NCBI GenBank assembly: GCA_941918925.1
Contig: OW799233.1
Span: forward strand, 153,430,845-153,494,844
Direction of reading: 5' to 3'
DNA: 64,000 bases
Source of the DNA: Phyto melanocephala
Lineage: Eukaryota; Arthropoda; Insecta; Diptera; Rhinophoridae
Part shown: piece after piece, positions 11,996-24,800 of the stretch
How the letters are laid out: each line of letters opens with the position of its first letter
Numbering within the stretch: position 1 is the stretch's first letter
Notes under the pieces: model-generated
The model's database searches: none
Seen by the model: only the letters and a program-made list of their open reading frames with translations
What the model was told of the DNA's origin: nothing
Translations under genes and position numbers: made by a program

Positions 11996-12655
11996 GTAGC
12001 GAAGCCCGGCGCGCGTTGCTACGCCCCTTGATGAACAAAAAGGCATTCTGTATTTTAATTGAATATATTAAAAATAATATTTTATTGATTTTGATTGTTA
12101 TGCAAGTGGGTATACAATATTTTTGGTTTTTGCATTTGCTGTAAAAATGAACAAATTTTGGTGTTCCCACTCTGGATCATGCGACGTACAGCTGGCCATA
12201 TGAAAAGCATGGATTTTTTAAATTCAATCCTGCAACACGCAGAGATTATCCTTGTGCTTTGTTGATGGTAATAGTGAAGGCAAGGCGAACTGGAAACTGT
12301 AGTCGCTTGAAGTTGAAAGGCAAATCGGTGGGAACGATTGGAATGCGAGGGAATAGCTGCAAATAATAACTTATTTTTAATAGGGGTGGCACTGGCAACT
12401 TTTCTAATTACGAAAGTATATAGTCACGACAGCACAATATGTGTGCAAAGTTTCAGAAAAATCGATCCAGCGCAAGTACCTCAAAATTATAACTTTTTTT
12501 ATGGCTGTAGCCCCGCCCACTTTTTACCACCCATAAACACTCCCTGGAATGTTTACAACATCTTGGAAAAGTTTGAGTTCGATCGGCTTTACGGTTTCGG
12601 AGTCTATAGCTAACACACACACACACAGACCGAGTTTTTATTTTTATGAAATATA
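11996..12655 (-). mobile_element. Helitron derivative with helicase remnant
   Basis: The left edge on the plus strand (GTAGCGAAGCCCGGCGCGCG) matches the left edge of the element at 35121-35749 (CTAGCCAAGCCCGGCACGCG). Read on the minus strand, this is a Helitron 3' end (...CTRR); here the terminal CTAG has become CTAC. The right part holds one unit and part of another of the 123-bp module seen at 35 kb, then a CA/GT run near 12613-12630. Only this copy keeps a piece of the RepHel gene. Its right boundary is eroded. Confidence 0.75.
12100..12356 (-). pseudogene. Helitron Rep/helicase C-terminal remnant
   Basis: One minus-strand frame reads LFPRIPIVPTDLPFNFKRLQ..., then ...TINKAQG-stop-SLRVAGL... 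and ...YGQLYVA-stop-SRVGTP.... This is the C-terminal part of the Pif1-like SF1 helicase of Helitrons, where the intact family has INKSQGQSL and GQLYVACSRV (motifs V/VI). Two in-frame stops replace the expected Gln and Cys codons, so it is dead. It lies about 100-350 bp from the element's 3' end, the normal place for the end of RepHel. I recognise it from the motif pattern, not from a search. Confidence 0.85.
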
Positions 12656-13260
12656 TTTAATATAAATTTGATATGCCTGAAATTTTTTCAACAAATTGGT
12701 CACTAATCGCCAAAGTTATAGGAAAACACGATGACCTCTCAGAGACATCTGAAGACAGACTGTACAAACTGCCAATTTGTCTATTTATATTTCTAGTACT
12801 CCTCCTCTTGGACTGATTCTAATAGACTTCAAAATCTGGCAAGTGATTTGATCTTGTCAAAACAGTGTCATACAGACGATAACAAACTAGGTGTAAAAAA
12901 TATGAAATTTTGCAAATTGGCTGCTTGATAAATATAATTGTAATATTAGGAAATAAAGGTTACACGCCATCTTAACGCCTATCTTTCATATCTTTATTCT
13001 TAAAGTCATCTATGTTTTAACATCTAAATTGAATACATAATCAAAAATTATTTTGACACTCCTACTTTAGCCGCCCACCTCCCATATATTTTTCTATTAA
13101 TCGCATTTTTTTGTTCAATATTTTAAATTTTTATGGAAATTTGTGTTTCATATATATCTTGAAATAATTTGGCGGATTATATATGTAACACGCCCACTTT
13201 AATGCCCACTTATTTGTGATTTGTATGTATACGCTTGTTTAGTGGATTTTTTTAAAACAA
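12656..13260 (+). repeat. Decayed HINE internal fragments
   Basis: 'gatatgcctgaaattttttcaac' and 'caaagttataggaaaa' match the internal region of long HINE copies. 'gccgcccacctcccatat' and 'acacgcccactttaatgccca' at 13068-13210 match the 288-bp tandem unit of the copy at 16.4-18.9 kb. Neither end is preserved. Confidence 0.45.
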
Positions 13261-14097
13261 CTTTCGCTTCATATGGTTCCACTACAATACAATAGTATGA
13301 TAAAAAAAAAACACAATTCGAAAGATATATACAGATTTAATAACAGTTGTATATAATTTGTTAGTAATTTATCTAGTAATATTTTGTACAACATCCACTA
13401 AAATTTTGCCTATATACAAAGTCGTATATACAATACATCAGAGATGGAAAAATTAATTAATTTATTTATTTTTAAGAAGTTTTTTCAATATGTTTAAGTG
13501 AATTTCATATAACGTACAACTACTACGATAGGTTGTGAATTGTGCAAATGTTTTTTTTTATTGAATAATATTTACATATTAAAAATATTTTAATATTTTC
13601 AATGAACTTAAGTGAATTAAAATTGTATTTAAAAAAAATGTTTTCCATTTAATTTTTTTTCCCCATTTCAAGGTTTTATCGAAATGCGTATTTAAACAAA
13701 TTGGTTCACAACTCATGCGGTCATAGCCGCATGTCATCTCAATTTATTGAAATATGTAATTTAAATATTTATCTTTGAATATTTATGTACTTGAATAAAT
13801 ATTAAAAAAGAAAATTTGTGTTTTTAAGTTTTTGTCTGGAACAATTTTCCAGTTTACAACCATCCCTCTTTGTGTTCGATGACGACTATTGAACTGCACT
13901 TTTGGTGTATTTACTTGTGAGCAGTCAGTGTTTTTTGCATTAATTTTAATTTTTAATTGTTAAGTGGTAAATGACCACAAACATCAAATAAGCAAAGCAG
14001 AAGAGTGGCAGATGTTTTTACGTATCATATCTTAAGAAGCTAAAACTTTATATAAAAAGTACAACTATAAAATGTTAACAATTCCAAGTTTTTGTTT
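13261..14097. other. AT-rich DNA, nothing recognised
   Basis: No gene or terminal-repeat element was seen. Confidence 0.5.
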
Positions 14098-14853
14098 ATT
14101 ATACCCTTCACACAGTGAAAAAGGGTATATATAGGTTTGTCATTCCGTGTGAAATTTCTACAATTTTCATTTCCGACCCCATAAAGTATATATTTTCTGA
14201 AAGCTTATGAATAGAGGAGTCGATTAAGCCCTGACCGTCTGTCCGTCTGTCCGTCTGACCGTCTGTCCGTGTGTATGTTGAAATCAACTTTTTGAAGCCC
14301 CCCGACATAGGTTGGACCCGGGTAAGGTATTAAAATATCAGAAATATTCGGGAGTAGATCGGTATTGAAAATCAGAAACATCGGTACATAAACAACTGAG
14401 ATATGAGCAAAAACCCACGACCACCTCGATTTTCTATTCATAAAAACAACATTACAACAACAACATACATACATACAAACGTGTATACTGGTTAGAGAAA
14501 ACGTGGCATCGAATCCCAGCTGAGGCAAAAAAAATTTTTTTTTTAATTTTTTTTTTATTTTTTTTTTATTTTTTATTTAATATATTATATATATTTTTAT
14601 TATTATTTTTTTTTATTTTTTTTTTTTTAATTTTTTTTTTATTTTTTTTTTGTTTTATATATATTATATATGTATATAATAATTTTTTTTTTTTAATTTT
14701 TTTTTTAAATTTTTTTTTTTTAAATTTTTTTTTTATTTTTTATTTTTTTTTTGTTTTTTTTAACATACATACGTGAATTTACTGTTATTGCATGACTACA
14801 CGTTGTGAAGGGTATATAAGATTCGGCACGGCCGAATATAGCGCTTTTACTTG
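14098..14853 (+). mobile_element. HINE copy H, full length
   Basis: It is very close to copy A (1331-2183): the same 5' hairpin, GTCATTCCGTGTGAAATTTC, GACCCCATAAAG, a (GTCY)n run at about 14234-14273, ACTGAGATATGAGC, a poly-A/T mosaic at about 14530-14760, and a 3' hairpin ending ...GCGCTTTTACTTG before TTTTT. High similarity to the copies at 1.3, 19.4 and 25.3 kb suggests a young subfamily. Confidence 0.85.
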
Positions 14854-16386
14854 TTTTTAATTCAGATTCAGAGCTTTAAATACAATTTAATGCAATACTT
14901 AAAAAAAATAATAAAAAAAAATTCAAATGATATTTTAATAAAAATTACCAACAATAAAAACACACTTCTAATAATTAATATAGAATCTTAAAATCAACGC
15001 AATATTCCAGAGTGTTTTCGAATTTCACAAATTAGGTATTTTTGCATGAAGTGTGCGTTGTTAAATTTAACAAATTTGTGATAATTTACTATTAAAGTAA
15101 AATTATAATTTTTGTGATATACACAACATTAGGGAGATTAATTAAAATTATTTTTAAGAGTATAAAAATTAAATTTATATATAATTTTTTTAAAACTAAT
15201 TATTCATAAAATAATATTTAGTTCTTAGTTCAACAAAGATTATTAGTTATAAAATTAAAAGTATTGTTGCAATTAAACGCCGCAGCGTTTATTTCAGCCC
15301 ACAGAAATTATCAAATCTATGTGTTTATATTGATATGATGTTTTTTTTTTGAAAATAGTGCTTGCTATTCATTAATACTACATTTATACCTGAGCGAAAT
15401 CTTGTAATTAGCAGATACTAGATTTTGGCAAAATCTATTTAAAATCTAGTACTACTTCGTGATGTAGCTGTGGTTTTTATTAAATGGTAATAAAATATAC
15501 AACGCTGCATAAAGAAAAATTCAATCATAATATATAAGATGGTTGCAACTGCACAAGTACTTTATTGCTTAATTTTTTTTTATATGGAGTTTGAATTTTG
15601 GAAAAGTAGAGCATAGAGAGCCTCTCAGACCACCTTGTAAATAAAAATACTGTTTGGACAACCAAATCCTGCAAAATGTCAAAAACAGTGGTATTAACGG
15701 TATAGATTTTAATAAAGATTTTAAATCGAATCTACTAGATTTCGCTCAGCTGTAAATGTAGTATAAATGGAAAATAATATCACACGAAATTCTTTTTAAG
15801 GATTTTTTGACAGGGATTATGATATAAACTGGGGGTTCTTTTATTTTAAATAATAACACTTTAAATTTATTATAAAAGTAAGAGAACTTTCTATATTTTA
15901 ACAAACTCGAATGTAATTATGCAAATTTTATTATTTCACTTACTGCTATACACCTTTATTATCAAATTTACTTTAATATACACTTAATAGCTCTACTGTT
16001 ATACTGATTATGTTAGCTGTGCTGTTCAAATAGTTAAAGTAACATAGTGGTAGTCTGTAAAATGCCACAAAGTTTCCGCACGAAAACACTAATACAGTCT
16101 GGTAAATTGTTAGAATGTACATAGTTATATTAAGAATAAAAGTGGGATCATATGATTGCCGCAAATGCACCAACCAACTGACACAATTTTTTTTGTGTTG
16201 AATTGACGCACAATAATGAGATTATTCCAATCAAATACTTTGTAATGACACGATTGTCTCACTTTATACAAATTTGATTGTTGCAAGATGGCGTAAAATG
16301 CTATAGTGACAAAAATCGCCGCATTCTCGTCACACGATTGTTCTTGTTCGTAGCAACGCTAGCTAATTTTGTTGTGTCTGTGTTGT
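14854..16386. other. AT-rich DNA, nothing recognised
   Basis: No credible coding frame or element ends were seen. Confidence 0.5.
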
Positions 16387-17002
16387 TTTTTATACCCGCC
16401 ACCAAAAAAATGGTGGGGGTATATTCATTTTGTCATTCCGTTTGTAACACATCGAAATATCCATTTTAGACCCCATAAAGTATATATATTCTGAATCAGG
16501 GTTTGATTTGATGACGATCTAGCTATGTCCGTCCGTCTGTCCGTCTGTTGAAAGCACGATAGAGGTCGCACCGAAAAAGCTAGGGGGCTCAAATTTTGCC
16601 AGAATCTTTCTTATAGACAAGGTTTGTTTGGTATTGAAAATGGGCTAAATCGGAATATTAGGAAGAGAGTTATAGCTCGAAAAGCAAGAGTAGGTCGAAA
16701 AAACCGTGTCCTTCGAACATCGAATAAAATGGAATTGTGTCCAAACACATTAACGTAGACTCATGAAACTTCGAATATATATTTCCTGAGTAAAAACAAT
16801 GTTTTTCCCCGAAAATTATTAAAATCTATGCATTAGGAGAGGAGTTATCGCTCAAAATGTACGAAAATTTATACCGCACAGTGTATTTTTCGGTATATTT
16901 AAAAACAAAAACGTCATAAAAGCAACAAAATTGGATGTACGACTCTGAAATTTTGCACACTTTGCTTTTTGGTGAGGGGCTTTTTTGTAACGGAAAATCA
17001 AT

Positions 17003-18120
17003 GTGCCACGCCCACTTTTACGCCCACCTCCCATATAACGATTTACCTAAAATTCATATAATTTCTCTATTAATAAAGATTTTGGAATAACAAAGGGCTA
17101 TGTTGAAACACCTAAGTTGTACTCATTCGAAAAAACAACTTTGACACGCCTACTATAACGCCCACTTTTCACGTTATCTACCGTTAATGAAATTTAAAAG
17201 CTCATAAAACCGCCAAAATGAGAGGTATGATGATAAAATTTGCTACGTATATCCCCCTAGGCAATGTCATTACTGTGCCAGAAAGTTAAGGTGCCACGCC
17301 CACTTTTACGCCCACCACCCATATAACGTTTTATATAAAATTCATATAATTTCTCTATTAATAAAGATTTTGGAATAATAAAGGGCTATATTGAAACACC
17401 TAAGTTGTACTCATTCGCAAAAATAACTTTGACACGCCTACTATAACGCCCACTTTTCACGTTATCTACCGTTAATGAAATTTAAAAGCTCATAAAACCG
17501 CCAAAATGAGAGGTATGATAATAAAATTTGCCACGTATATCCCCCTAGGCAATGTCATCACTGTGCCAGAAAATTAAGGTGCCACGCCCACTTTTATGCC
17601 CACATCCCATATAACGTTTTACCTAAAATTCATATAATTTCTCTATTAATAAAGATTTTAGAATACCAAAGGGTTATATTGAAACACCTAGGTTGTACTC
17701 ATTCGCAAAAATAACTTTGACACGCCTACTATAACGCTCACTTTTCACGTTATCTAACGTTAATGAAATTTAAAAGCACATAAACACGCCTACTATAACG
17801 CCCACTTTTCACGTTATCTACCGTTAATTAAATTTAAAAGCTCATAAAACCGCCAAAATTAGAGGTATGATGATAAAATTTGCTACGTATATCCTTCTAA
17901 TCAATGTTATTGTTGTGCCAAGAAGTTAAGGTGACGCGCTCACTTTAACGCCTACCTCCCAACGGTTTATCTTAAATTCATGTAATTTCTCTATTGACAA
18001 AGTTTTTGGGAAAATAAAGGACTATATTGAAATATCTAAGTTGTATTTATTAGCAGAAACTTTATTGACACGCCTACTTTAATGCCCACTTTCATTGAAA
18101 GACTACATTTACAAAAGCAT
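17003..18120 (+). repeat. 288-bp tandem repeat array inside HINE copy G
   Basis: Units begin GTGCCACGCCCACTTTTACG at 17003, 17291 and 17579, and a diverged unit begins GTGACGCGCTCACTTTAACG at 17931. The first two spacings are exactly 288 bp; the third is 352 bp because of a 64-bp internal duplication of the ACGCCTACTATAACGC block near 17720-17850. No sustained coding frame was seen. Confidence 0.85.
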
Positions 18121-18143
18121 TGTAGTATCATATCGAAGTTATA

Positions 18144-18748
18144 AAGGGTGGTTAAATTTTAAGGGCGATGTTGAATTTAAATAAATAGCAAATTATTTAG
18201 GAAATTATTATTATTTCTTTTTATAATGATAATATTTGTATGGTTCAATTACGTTTGTAACAAAATATCTGCCAAATGCCCCCCCCCCCCCCCATCCTTG
18301 GCGACCCTCCTCTATCTGATGTTCCAAATTTTCAATGACAATGTTGATGCTCAATAGTTAGGGATGATGATGAGGCTTGACTGCTCTTTTGCCACACTAT
18401 CGCAAAAAACAGCAACGGTGCCCATTCAACGAACTAAGAAGGCATTCACAGATTTTCTAACATTTTATACAGACCTGTTTTGCAGAAATTTAAATATTTT
18501 TTACAATTTTCCCGATTGTGGACGAATTTGAACGATTATGTTGATCAAAAGAATTATGCACAAAATGCATTTTGACTTGAACGCCCATTTTTATAAAAAA
18601 AACCTGAATAACTTTAAAGCGTTGCTCTTTCCACGGATCAAATTGAGTAAGTTTGAGATTGAGAAATGTCAAGTGAAATGCAGAAAACAAATTTAAAGAT
18701 TAGGTGTAGTTCACCTTCAACATGGGCCCTTAAAATTTAACCACCCTC
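18144..18748 (-). mobile_element. Internally deleted mariner-like element
   Basis: TIRs of about 30 bp (GGGTGGTTAAATTTTAAGGGC... and its complement) are flanked by TA on both sides (18142-18143 and 18749-18750). The minus strand encodes a mariner transposase N-terminal piece at about 18490-18660 (EQRFKVIQVFF..., then HNRSNSSTIGKIVKN, matching the family's HNRPTESTIRRIVKK-type helix-turn-helix). It is then broken by stops and a poly-C run (18279-18293). The catalytic DDD region is absent, so it is a defective copy nested in the HINE. Confidence 0.8.
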
Positions 18749-18891
18749 TACAAAGAAAGTGATATATATTTTATTATAAAGAGATTATTCCATAGCGATT
18801 AACAAAATAATAAATATTGTGCTTTAAATGTACACAAAATTGGTGGTGGGTATAAAAGATTCGGCACAACCGAATATAGTGCTCTTACTTG

Positions 18892-19379
18892 TTTGTGCAT
18901 AAAAATGGTTTGTTTTCTTAAAAAGAAAGAAAATTGCATCTTCTTTGTATATTGTATTGTATTTTTATATTTGGTATAAAAAAAAATGTATTTACGGTTT
19001 TGTAGAAATATACTTACAAAAACAAATGTGTACACTCAATAAGGAAATATAGTTATGCTGGGGGTACGCAAAGCTTAACTGGCTTAAAATAATATAAATA
19101 AATTTTATAATTATGAATAGAAGAAAAACTTTTTAATCACAAATAATTGAAGCACGCAAAACAATTAAAATGTTGGCGCGTGTTGTGAACTTCGATTGCC
19201 GCTAAAGAACAAAATAAATTTGACACACTTTTGACATTTTTTTTGGCGAGCTGTTGTATTTAAAGTGGTCACACGGTTGCCCCGCCAGAGTTGCATTTTA
19301 TTGGTTAAGACAAACACAATATTATCCGCGACTGTCACATGTACCAATTTATTGTGCAACCACATGATTGGAATACAAA
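18892..19379. other. Unannotated spacer between HINE copies
   Basis: No gene or element ends were recognised. Confidence 0.4.
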
Positions 19380-20096
19380 CAAGTAAGAGCGCTATATTCG
19401 GCCGTGCCGAATCTTATATACCCTTCACAACGTGTAGTCATGCACCATTCATCCCATATGAAATACATAAAAACATCCCATTGTAAAATTATAAATTTAC
19501 GTATGTATGTTAAAAAAAATAAAAAATATTTAAAAAAAAATTTAAAAAAAATTTAAAAAAAATAATTAAAATATATATAATGAATATAAAACAACAAAAA
19601 AATAAAAAAAAAAAATAATAAAAATATAAATAATATATTAAATAAAAAATAAAAAAAAATTAAAAAAAAAAATATAAAAAAATTTTTTTTTGGCTCAGCT
19701 GAGATTCGATGCCACGTTTTCTCTAACCAGTATACACGTTTGTATATATGTATGTTGTTGTTGTATTGCTGTTTTTGTGAAAAAAAATCGAGGTGGTCGT
19801 GGGTTTTTGCTCATATCTCAGTTTTTTATGTACCGATGTTTCTGGTTTTCAATACCGATCTACTCCCGAATATTTCTGATATTTCAAACCTCACCCGGGT
19901 CCAAGCGATGTCGGGGGGCTTCAAAAAGTTGATTTCAACATACACACGGACAGACTGGAAGAGCTCAATCGACTCCCCTATTCATAAGCTTTCAGAAAAT
20001 ATATACTTTATGGGGTCGGAAATGAAAATTGTAGAAATTTCACACGGAATGACCAACCTATATATACCCTTTTTCACTGTGTGAAGGGTATAAAAA
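19380..20096 (-). mobile_element. HINE copy I
   Basis: The plus-strand left end is CAAGTAAGAGCGCTAT plus the hairpin ATTCGGC-CGT-GCCGAAT. A poly-A/T mosaic spans about 19512-19690, then GGCTCAGCTGAGATTCGATG, CATATCTCAG, a single GGACAGAC (the GTCY run is collapsed), TATGGGGTCGGAAATG, and the right end CACTGTGTGAAGGGTATAAAAA. Same young subfamily as copies A and H, inverted. Confidence 0.85.
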
Positions 20097-23000
20097 TTGT
20101 GAAAATTGGTGCATTACGGCAATCGTGTGATCCTACCTTAAGAAGTAGATGTTGATATTAAGTAATATGTAGGAAAACTAATTGCACCTTTAAGTATGCT
20201 GCACATAATTACACATTTCGGCTATATGTTACTGAACATGTTAGTCGATTAAGCAGCAGACCAAAGGAAATGTTAAATGTACTACTGTAAAAAAACTACT
20301 AAAACTTAAACTACTGTTAATTTAACTAATGTAAATCAAACTTTTGAAAGTTAAATCTGTAACAATATGGTGTTCAGATCAAGAAAATCTTCTTATTTCT
20401 GCTTAGTTTGGTAAGTCAATTTATTGGCATTTGAAAATTACACAAATTTATTTAAAAAATCGTATTTCATTCCAACCTAAAGGGGTGAAAAGTATATAAA
20501 GATAAGAAACTTCAAGTCATATATTAATTATAAGTATATACAGACATTTCAGAAACTTAAAATTTCGCCTCTTTTAAACTAAACTCAAAAATTTTTAAAT
20601 CAAAATCAATATTTTTAAATTGAATTTATTTAAAAAAACTGACTGATTAAAATAAAAAATACCGAATAATTTTATATTGTATGTTAAGTAGATATACTAT
20701 TTAACAAAACTCTCTTGAAATGACATATAATAATTTCTCTATAATTGTATGAATCGCAACACTTTATTGGTTTTATAAATTTTATATTTACCGCTTTATC
20801 ACGGTTGAATATGTACATCTTTGATTTTAACTTTTTCACAAATTACTATATTTCACTGGTCAAGCTCTTTCATTTGATACCAATAATGTGAAGGTTAAAA
20901 GGGGCAAAGCCATAATTTGACCTATATGTCTGACATTTTACTTCGGACATAGTTTACTGTGTTCTATTTATTCGCTTGGTTAAAGAGGGTTTAACAGGGA
21001 ACACTTTTTATAAATAGATTTGGCCCATATATAAATTTATTGTACGGAATTTTTTAATATTAGGCGGAATGTTTATTTGTTTATAGACTATTATATTTTC
21101 CTAGTATCCAATTTACTCCTCCCAATTGTCCAAAATTTAAAAAGGATTAATGTTCGTTTAAAAACATTTCCCAAATATGGATATTAAAAGCATAACTAGA
21201 ATGTATTAAGAATATGAGAGAATATCCACTTCGAGAAAATGTCATTTGATATGAAAGAAAATAATAAATGGAAATGAATGCTATGCTTCCCATTTTGTAA
21301 TTTCATTATATTGTTACATAAATAGCAGTTTTAAATTATATATTAGTATAGCGATAAAGAGTTCTGATGATGAAATCGTAGCTGGTTTCGATAATGTATT
21401 CCACTCGGCTAATATCGGAATCATTTTTCATTATTATTTAATGTTTACATATTAATTTAAAAATTTTTTTAAGAAGTTTGTTAATAGGTGAACTTAAGTC
21501 AGAATAAAATGATTTAAAGTAAACAAAACTCCGTTAAATTATAGCTTAAAATAAAAACTGAAAAAAAATAAATTAAAAATAGAAACACTGATACTATTAA
21601 ATTTATTATGCATAACAATTTATTTTAAAATATACGAATTAAAAAATAAATACTCGCTCATGAAGTCATATTTTTCCTCTATAAATTAATTAAGTCGTTC
21701 TATTTCACACAACAACTCACTGAATCAGATTTAAAAAATAATAATAAATTAGAAGGTAAAATGTTTTAAACAATTCTTATTCATTTTCTAAAAAATATAT
21801 AACAATAAAGCGTTTTGTGTTACCAATTATGCTGTCATATTTATATAAAAAAATACACCCACCTCTAAAGTTTAGAGAAACTGACAAAAAAATCAAAAAG
21901 ATGTGTAACATAAAAAAAAAAAACATAGAAAAAGCTTATAGTTTTACAAAAATGTTACAGCGAATAGTTTAATTGTAATGCAAAGTAAATATTGTTGTTA
22001 CCTAAATTAAATTACTTCATTATTAGTCGAACCTCTGCAAAATCACTTCTTTGTCATCTTTTTGTTTTTTTTTGCTGGGAAATAAATACAGATGAAACGA
22101 ACAGACAAAAATATTAGCCAATTAACTACAAACTGCTCGTCGTACCACTAGCCAACTAAAAAGCTATCGACAATAACCGCCACAAAAATGACCTTGTCAA
22201 CGAAAGTTTTATTTTTTAGTTCATTCTCTTATCATCGCGTTTGTTTGTGTGTGTTTTTTTTTACTTTTTATATTTCAATTTGGTTTTATTATGTTTCATT
22301 GTTAGCAAGTTCACTTTTCCTTTTTAGCAGTTTGGCATATTATTATGGCTAACTATACTTAATGTTTTAAGTGATAAGGTAAATATGTAAGTATCTACTA
22401 TAAAAAGTTATGGGAGTTTTAAACAACAAGTAGCCGGAGTTAGGTGCGTCCGAATAGTTGACACATTGTTATATAGTTTTTTGTAGAAATTCGAAAAAAA
22501 AAATTTAATAATATTTAGTTAAATGTTTTTAAGGAAAATATTGCAAAGGTTTACACGCAGGAGTTTCTTTCCATTTTCATTTTATTTAGTAGTGCTTATG
22601 CTAGATCATCAGAATACATTTATTTTTCTACTTATTTTTTATAATTTCTATTTATAATTTAAAGCGCTTTTGAATGAAGTTATTTGTTATTTTATTTTAT
22701 TCTTTTTAAATGCAGTTTAATTCTAATTACAAATTTTTCAAACTGTCCCACATTACTTCGATAATGAAAAAATAGGAAATACGCTCTCTTATCCTTATAA
22801 AAATATTTTAAAAAGGTGGCCGTTATGTACTAAGTTTTTTCTTGTTTTTGTTTTTTTGGGAGTTTTTTTTGTGTAACTCTGGGTCTCCAAGTATCAATTT
22901 TTATTACTAAGTATGTGCAAAAACGTCGACAGAATAACGGTACTTTATTGCTAAAGTATGTCTATTTTCATTTGGTGGAGAACTCGACACAAGTTATTTA

Positions 23001-23868
23001 TTTATAAAATTTAATACATACTTTCAAATTTTATGTTTTTTTTTATTAAGTTATTATCAGGTAAAATTATTTTAATTTTTCTTTTTTCTGCAAAGAAAAA
23101 CAACAAATGAAACGATTTTGACAGCTTATCGCGGCAATAATTGCTCAAGCATTCAGCAAAGCAATTACTGCACAACAAATTGCAATATGTGGCAATTTGC
23201 GGTCTACATGTCACAATTTTTATGGACGTTATCAAATTTAACAATTGAAGCAATAAATATTGGTACGTGGAGACCCCGGGCTTCACTGGTTTTCTTTTAG
23301 TTTTATACTTATATATTTTGTGAAAATTTTTTTTATTTGTCTTTGATATTTATTTGAAGTTTTTCTTAAGTCTTTTAAACTGCGTTTAACCGCTTCAACA
23401 AGGGCTCTCTGGTGCTTTGAGTGATAACTAATCGATTTTTTTGTTAAATAAAAACGTTATTAATTAGCCACAATGAAAAACCTTTTCAGTTGCTTTTTTT
23501 TGTATGACGTCAAAATTGCTTATACAAAGTTTCAACTAAACTCCTTTTATAGCTTCCTATAGATGACGTCAAATGTATTTTTTTTAGCTTAAATTATTGA
23601 AAATTTTTTGGGACAATATCCTGGATATTAAATAAATTTCTTATGTTTCGTAACAAATATACTTTTAAGACAACAATCGAAATAAAATTAATTTTTTTAA
23701 ATAAAATATTTTTTAGGCTGGTTTTGCAAAGGATAGATGTACGTTAATTTTATTGTTTTACCGTAATCTGTAAATTTTATACCATTAGTCAAATTTCGTC
23801 AATAAAGAAAATGTTTTTGTTCAAATGAGAAAAATCGAGTTAACCTTAAGCAATATCAGTAGAAAATT
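20097..23868. other. Mostly unannotated AT-rich DNA with a decayed HINE interior
   Basis: Between about 20790 and 21200, phrases such as 'tctttgattttaacttttt', 'caagctctttcatttgatac' and 'tccaatttactcctcccaatt' match the interior of the long HINE copies at 36.6 and 42.0 kb. No other feature or coding frame is supported. Confidence 0.4.
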
Positions 23869-23919
23869 TGGTGCAGGGATGGGAAATTTGGTACAAATAT
23901 ATAATTTGTACCTGTGGTA

Positions 23920-24520
23920 GGGATGGGCAAAAAATATCGATATACCAAAATATCGATATTTAAGAAAAAAAAATATCGATATATATTGCCGATATTTCAA
24001 AAACCGATATATAGATTCTTATTTACGAGTATCGTATCTTTTTCGATATATTTAGAGCTCTATAAGTTTTAGACTTTTTTCAACAATACTGGCTGGCAAC
24101 ACCGCATGCATCATATGTTTTGTCACCATCATTTTTGTTATGACGTCTAGCTTAGCCATTCTTATTTTAAATTTAGTCCCTCAAATGACGCATCAATCAT
24201 CTCCTTCTTCCACTTTTCTGAAAAAGGTTGAAGAAAAAATAGAAAAAAATATTTTTCTTTCAATAGTCACCATATTGGACCCAAGGTTCAAGTGTATTCT
24301 TTTCACTGTTATAACAGCTGTTTCAAATGCTATATTAAAAATAAACGATATTTTTCGCTCAGAACATCATAGTAAGAAGGAATAAGTTTCTCCCGCTTTG
24401 TGGTCTGCTATAAGAAGCGGAATGACAGGGGATCACAAAAGGCAAAGAGTACTTCTGATGTCTATATCCGATGAGTACTGGTTTGAATATTATATAAGCG
24501 TAAGGTATATATATAATTTA
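23920..24520 (+). pseudogene. hAT transposase relic with hAT-like end
   Basis: AGGGATGGGCAAAAAATATC at 23920 looks like a hAT-type terminal sequence, followed by iterated ATATCGATAT motifs. A reading frame at about 24150-24384 contains SIVTILDPRFKCILF, resembling the conserved (L)LDPRFK segment of hAT/ZBED transposases before the C-terminal dimerisation region. It ends at a TAA near 24384, and downstream readable pieces are out of register. The opposite end was not found. The element is a decayed fragment. Confidence 0.5.
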
Positions 24521-24596
24521 TTTGATGTCATTTAAAATTTTGTCGTATATTTTTATAGCTTTAATATGGCGAACTGACAATATTCTTCGGTGATTC

Positions 24597-24800
24597 TTTT
24601 TTTCTATTATTTTAGTTATTGTTGTATTTTTAGCACAAAAATTAAAATTTTTTAGCCCTAGAATAATTTATAGACAAAATTGTTATTATTAGTATATGTT
24701 ATATGCCTCTAGAGTTATTCATGAAAAATTTTGAAAAAAACGGTAAATTTATAGGAATAAACCCAATTTCAATTTTTTAACTTAAGTCGTTTTGTATAAC
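24597..24800. repeat. HINE internal fragment
   Basis: 'agccctagaataatttatagac', 'tatgcctctagagttattcatg' and the following TTTGAAAAA block match the interior of HINE copy E (8990-9080). No ends are present. Confidence 0.45.

Larger units (their letters stand above)
16387..18891 (+). mobile_element. Long HINE copy G with internal tandem repeats and a nested mariner
   Basis: The 5' end is TTTTTATACCCGCCACC...GGTGGGGGTATATTC, followed by GTCATTCCGTTTGTAACAC, GACCCCATAAAGTATATATA and GTCCGTCCGTCTGTCCGTCTG. The 3' end is GGTGGTGGGTATAAAAGATTCGGC-ACA-ACCGAAT...CTCTTACTTG. The GGTGG bases next to both GGGTATA blocks pair with each other, as expected for one element. Its length of 2.5 kb comes from a tandem array (17003-18120) and a mariner insertion (18144-18748). 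It is a distinct subfamily, closer in wording to the Drosophila-type elements than copy A is. Confidence 0.8.

Noticed and set aside
14205..14528. Open frame of 107 codons on the minus strand, with similar frames in other copies (1457-1699, 19740-20084, 25710-25913)
   Set aside because: It recurs because the HINE repeat recurs. It runs through the GTCY microsatellite and hairpin region and has no protein domain.
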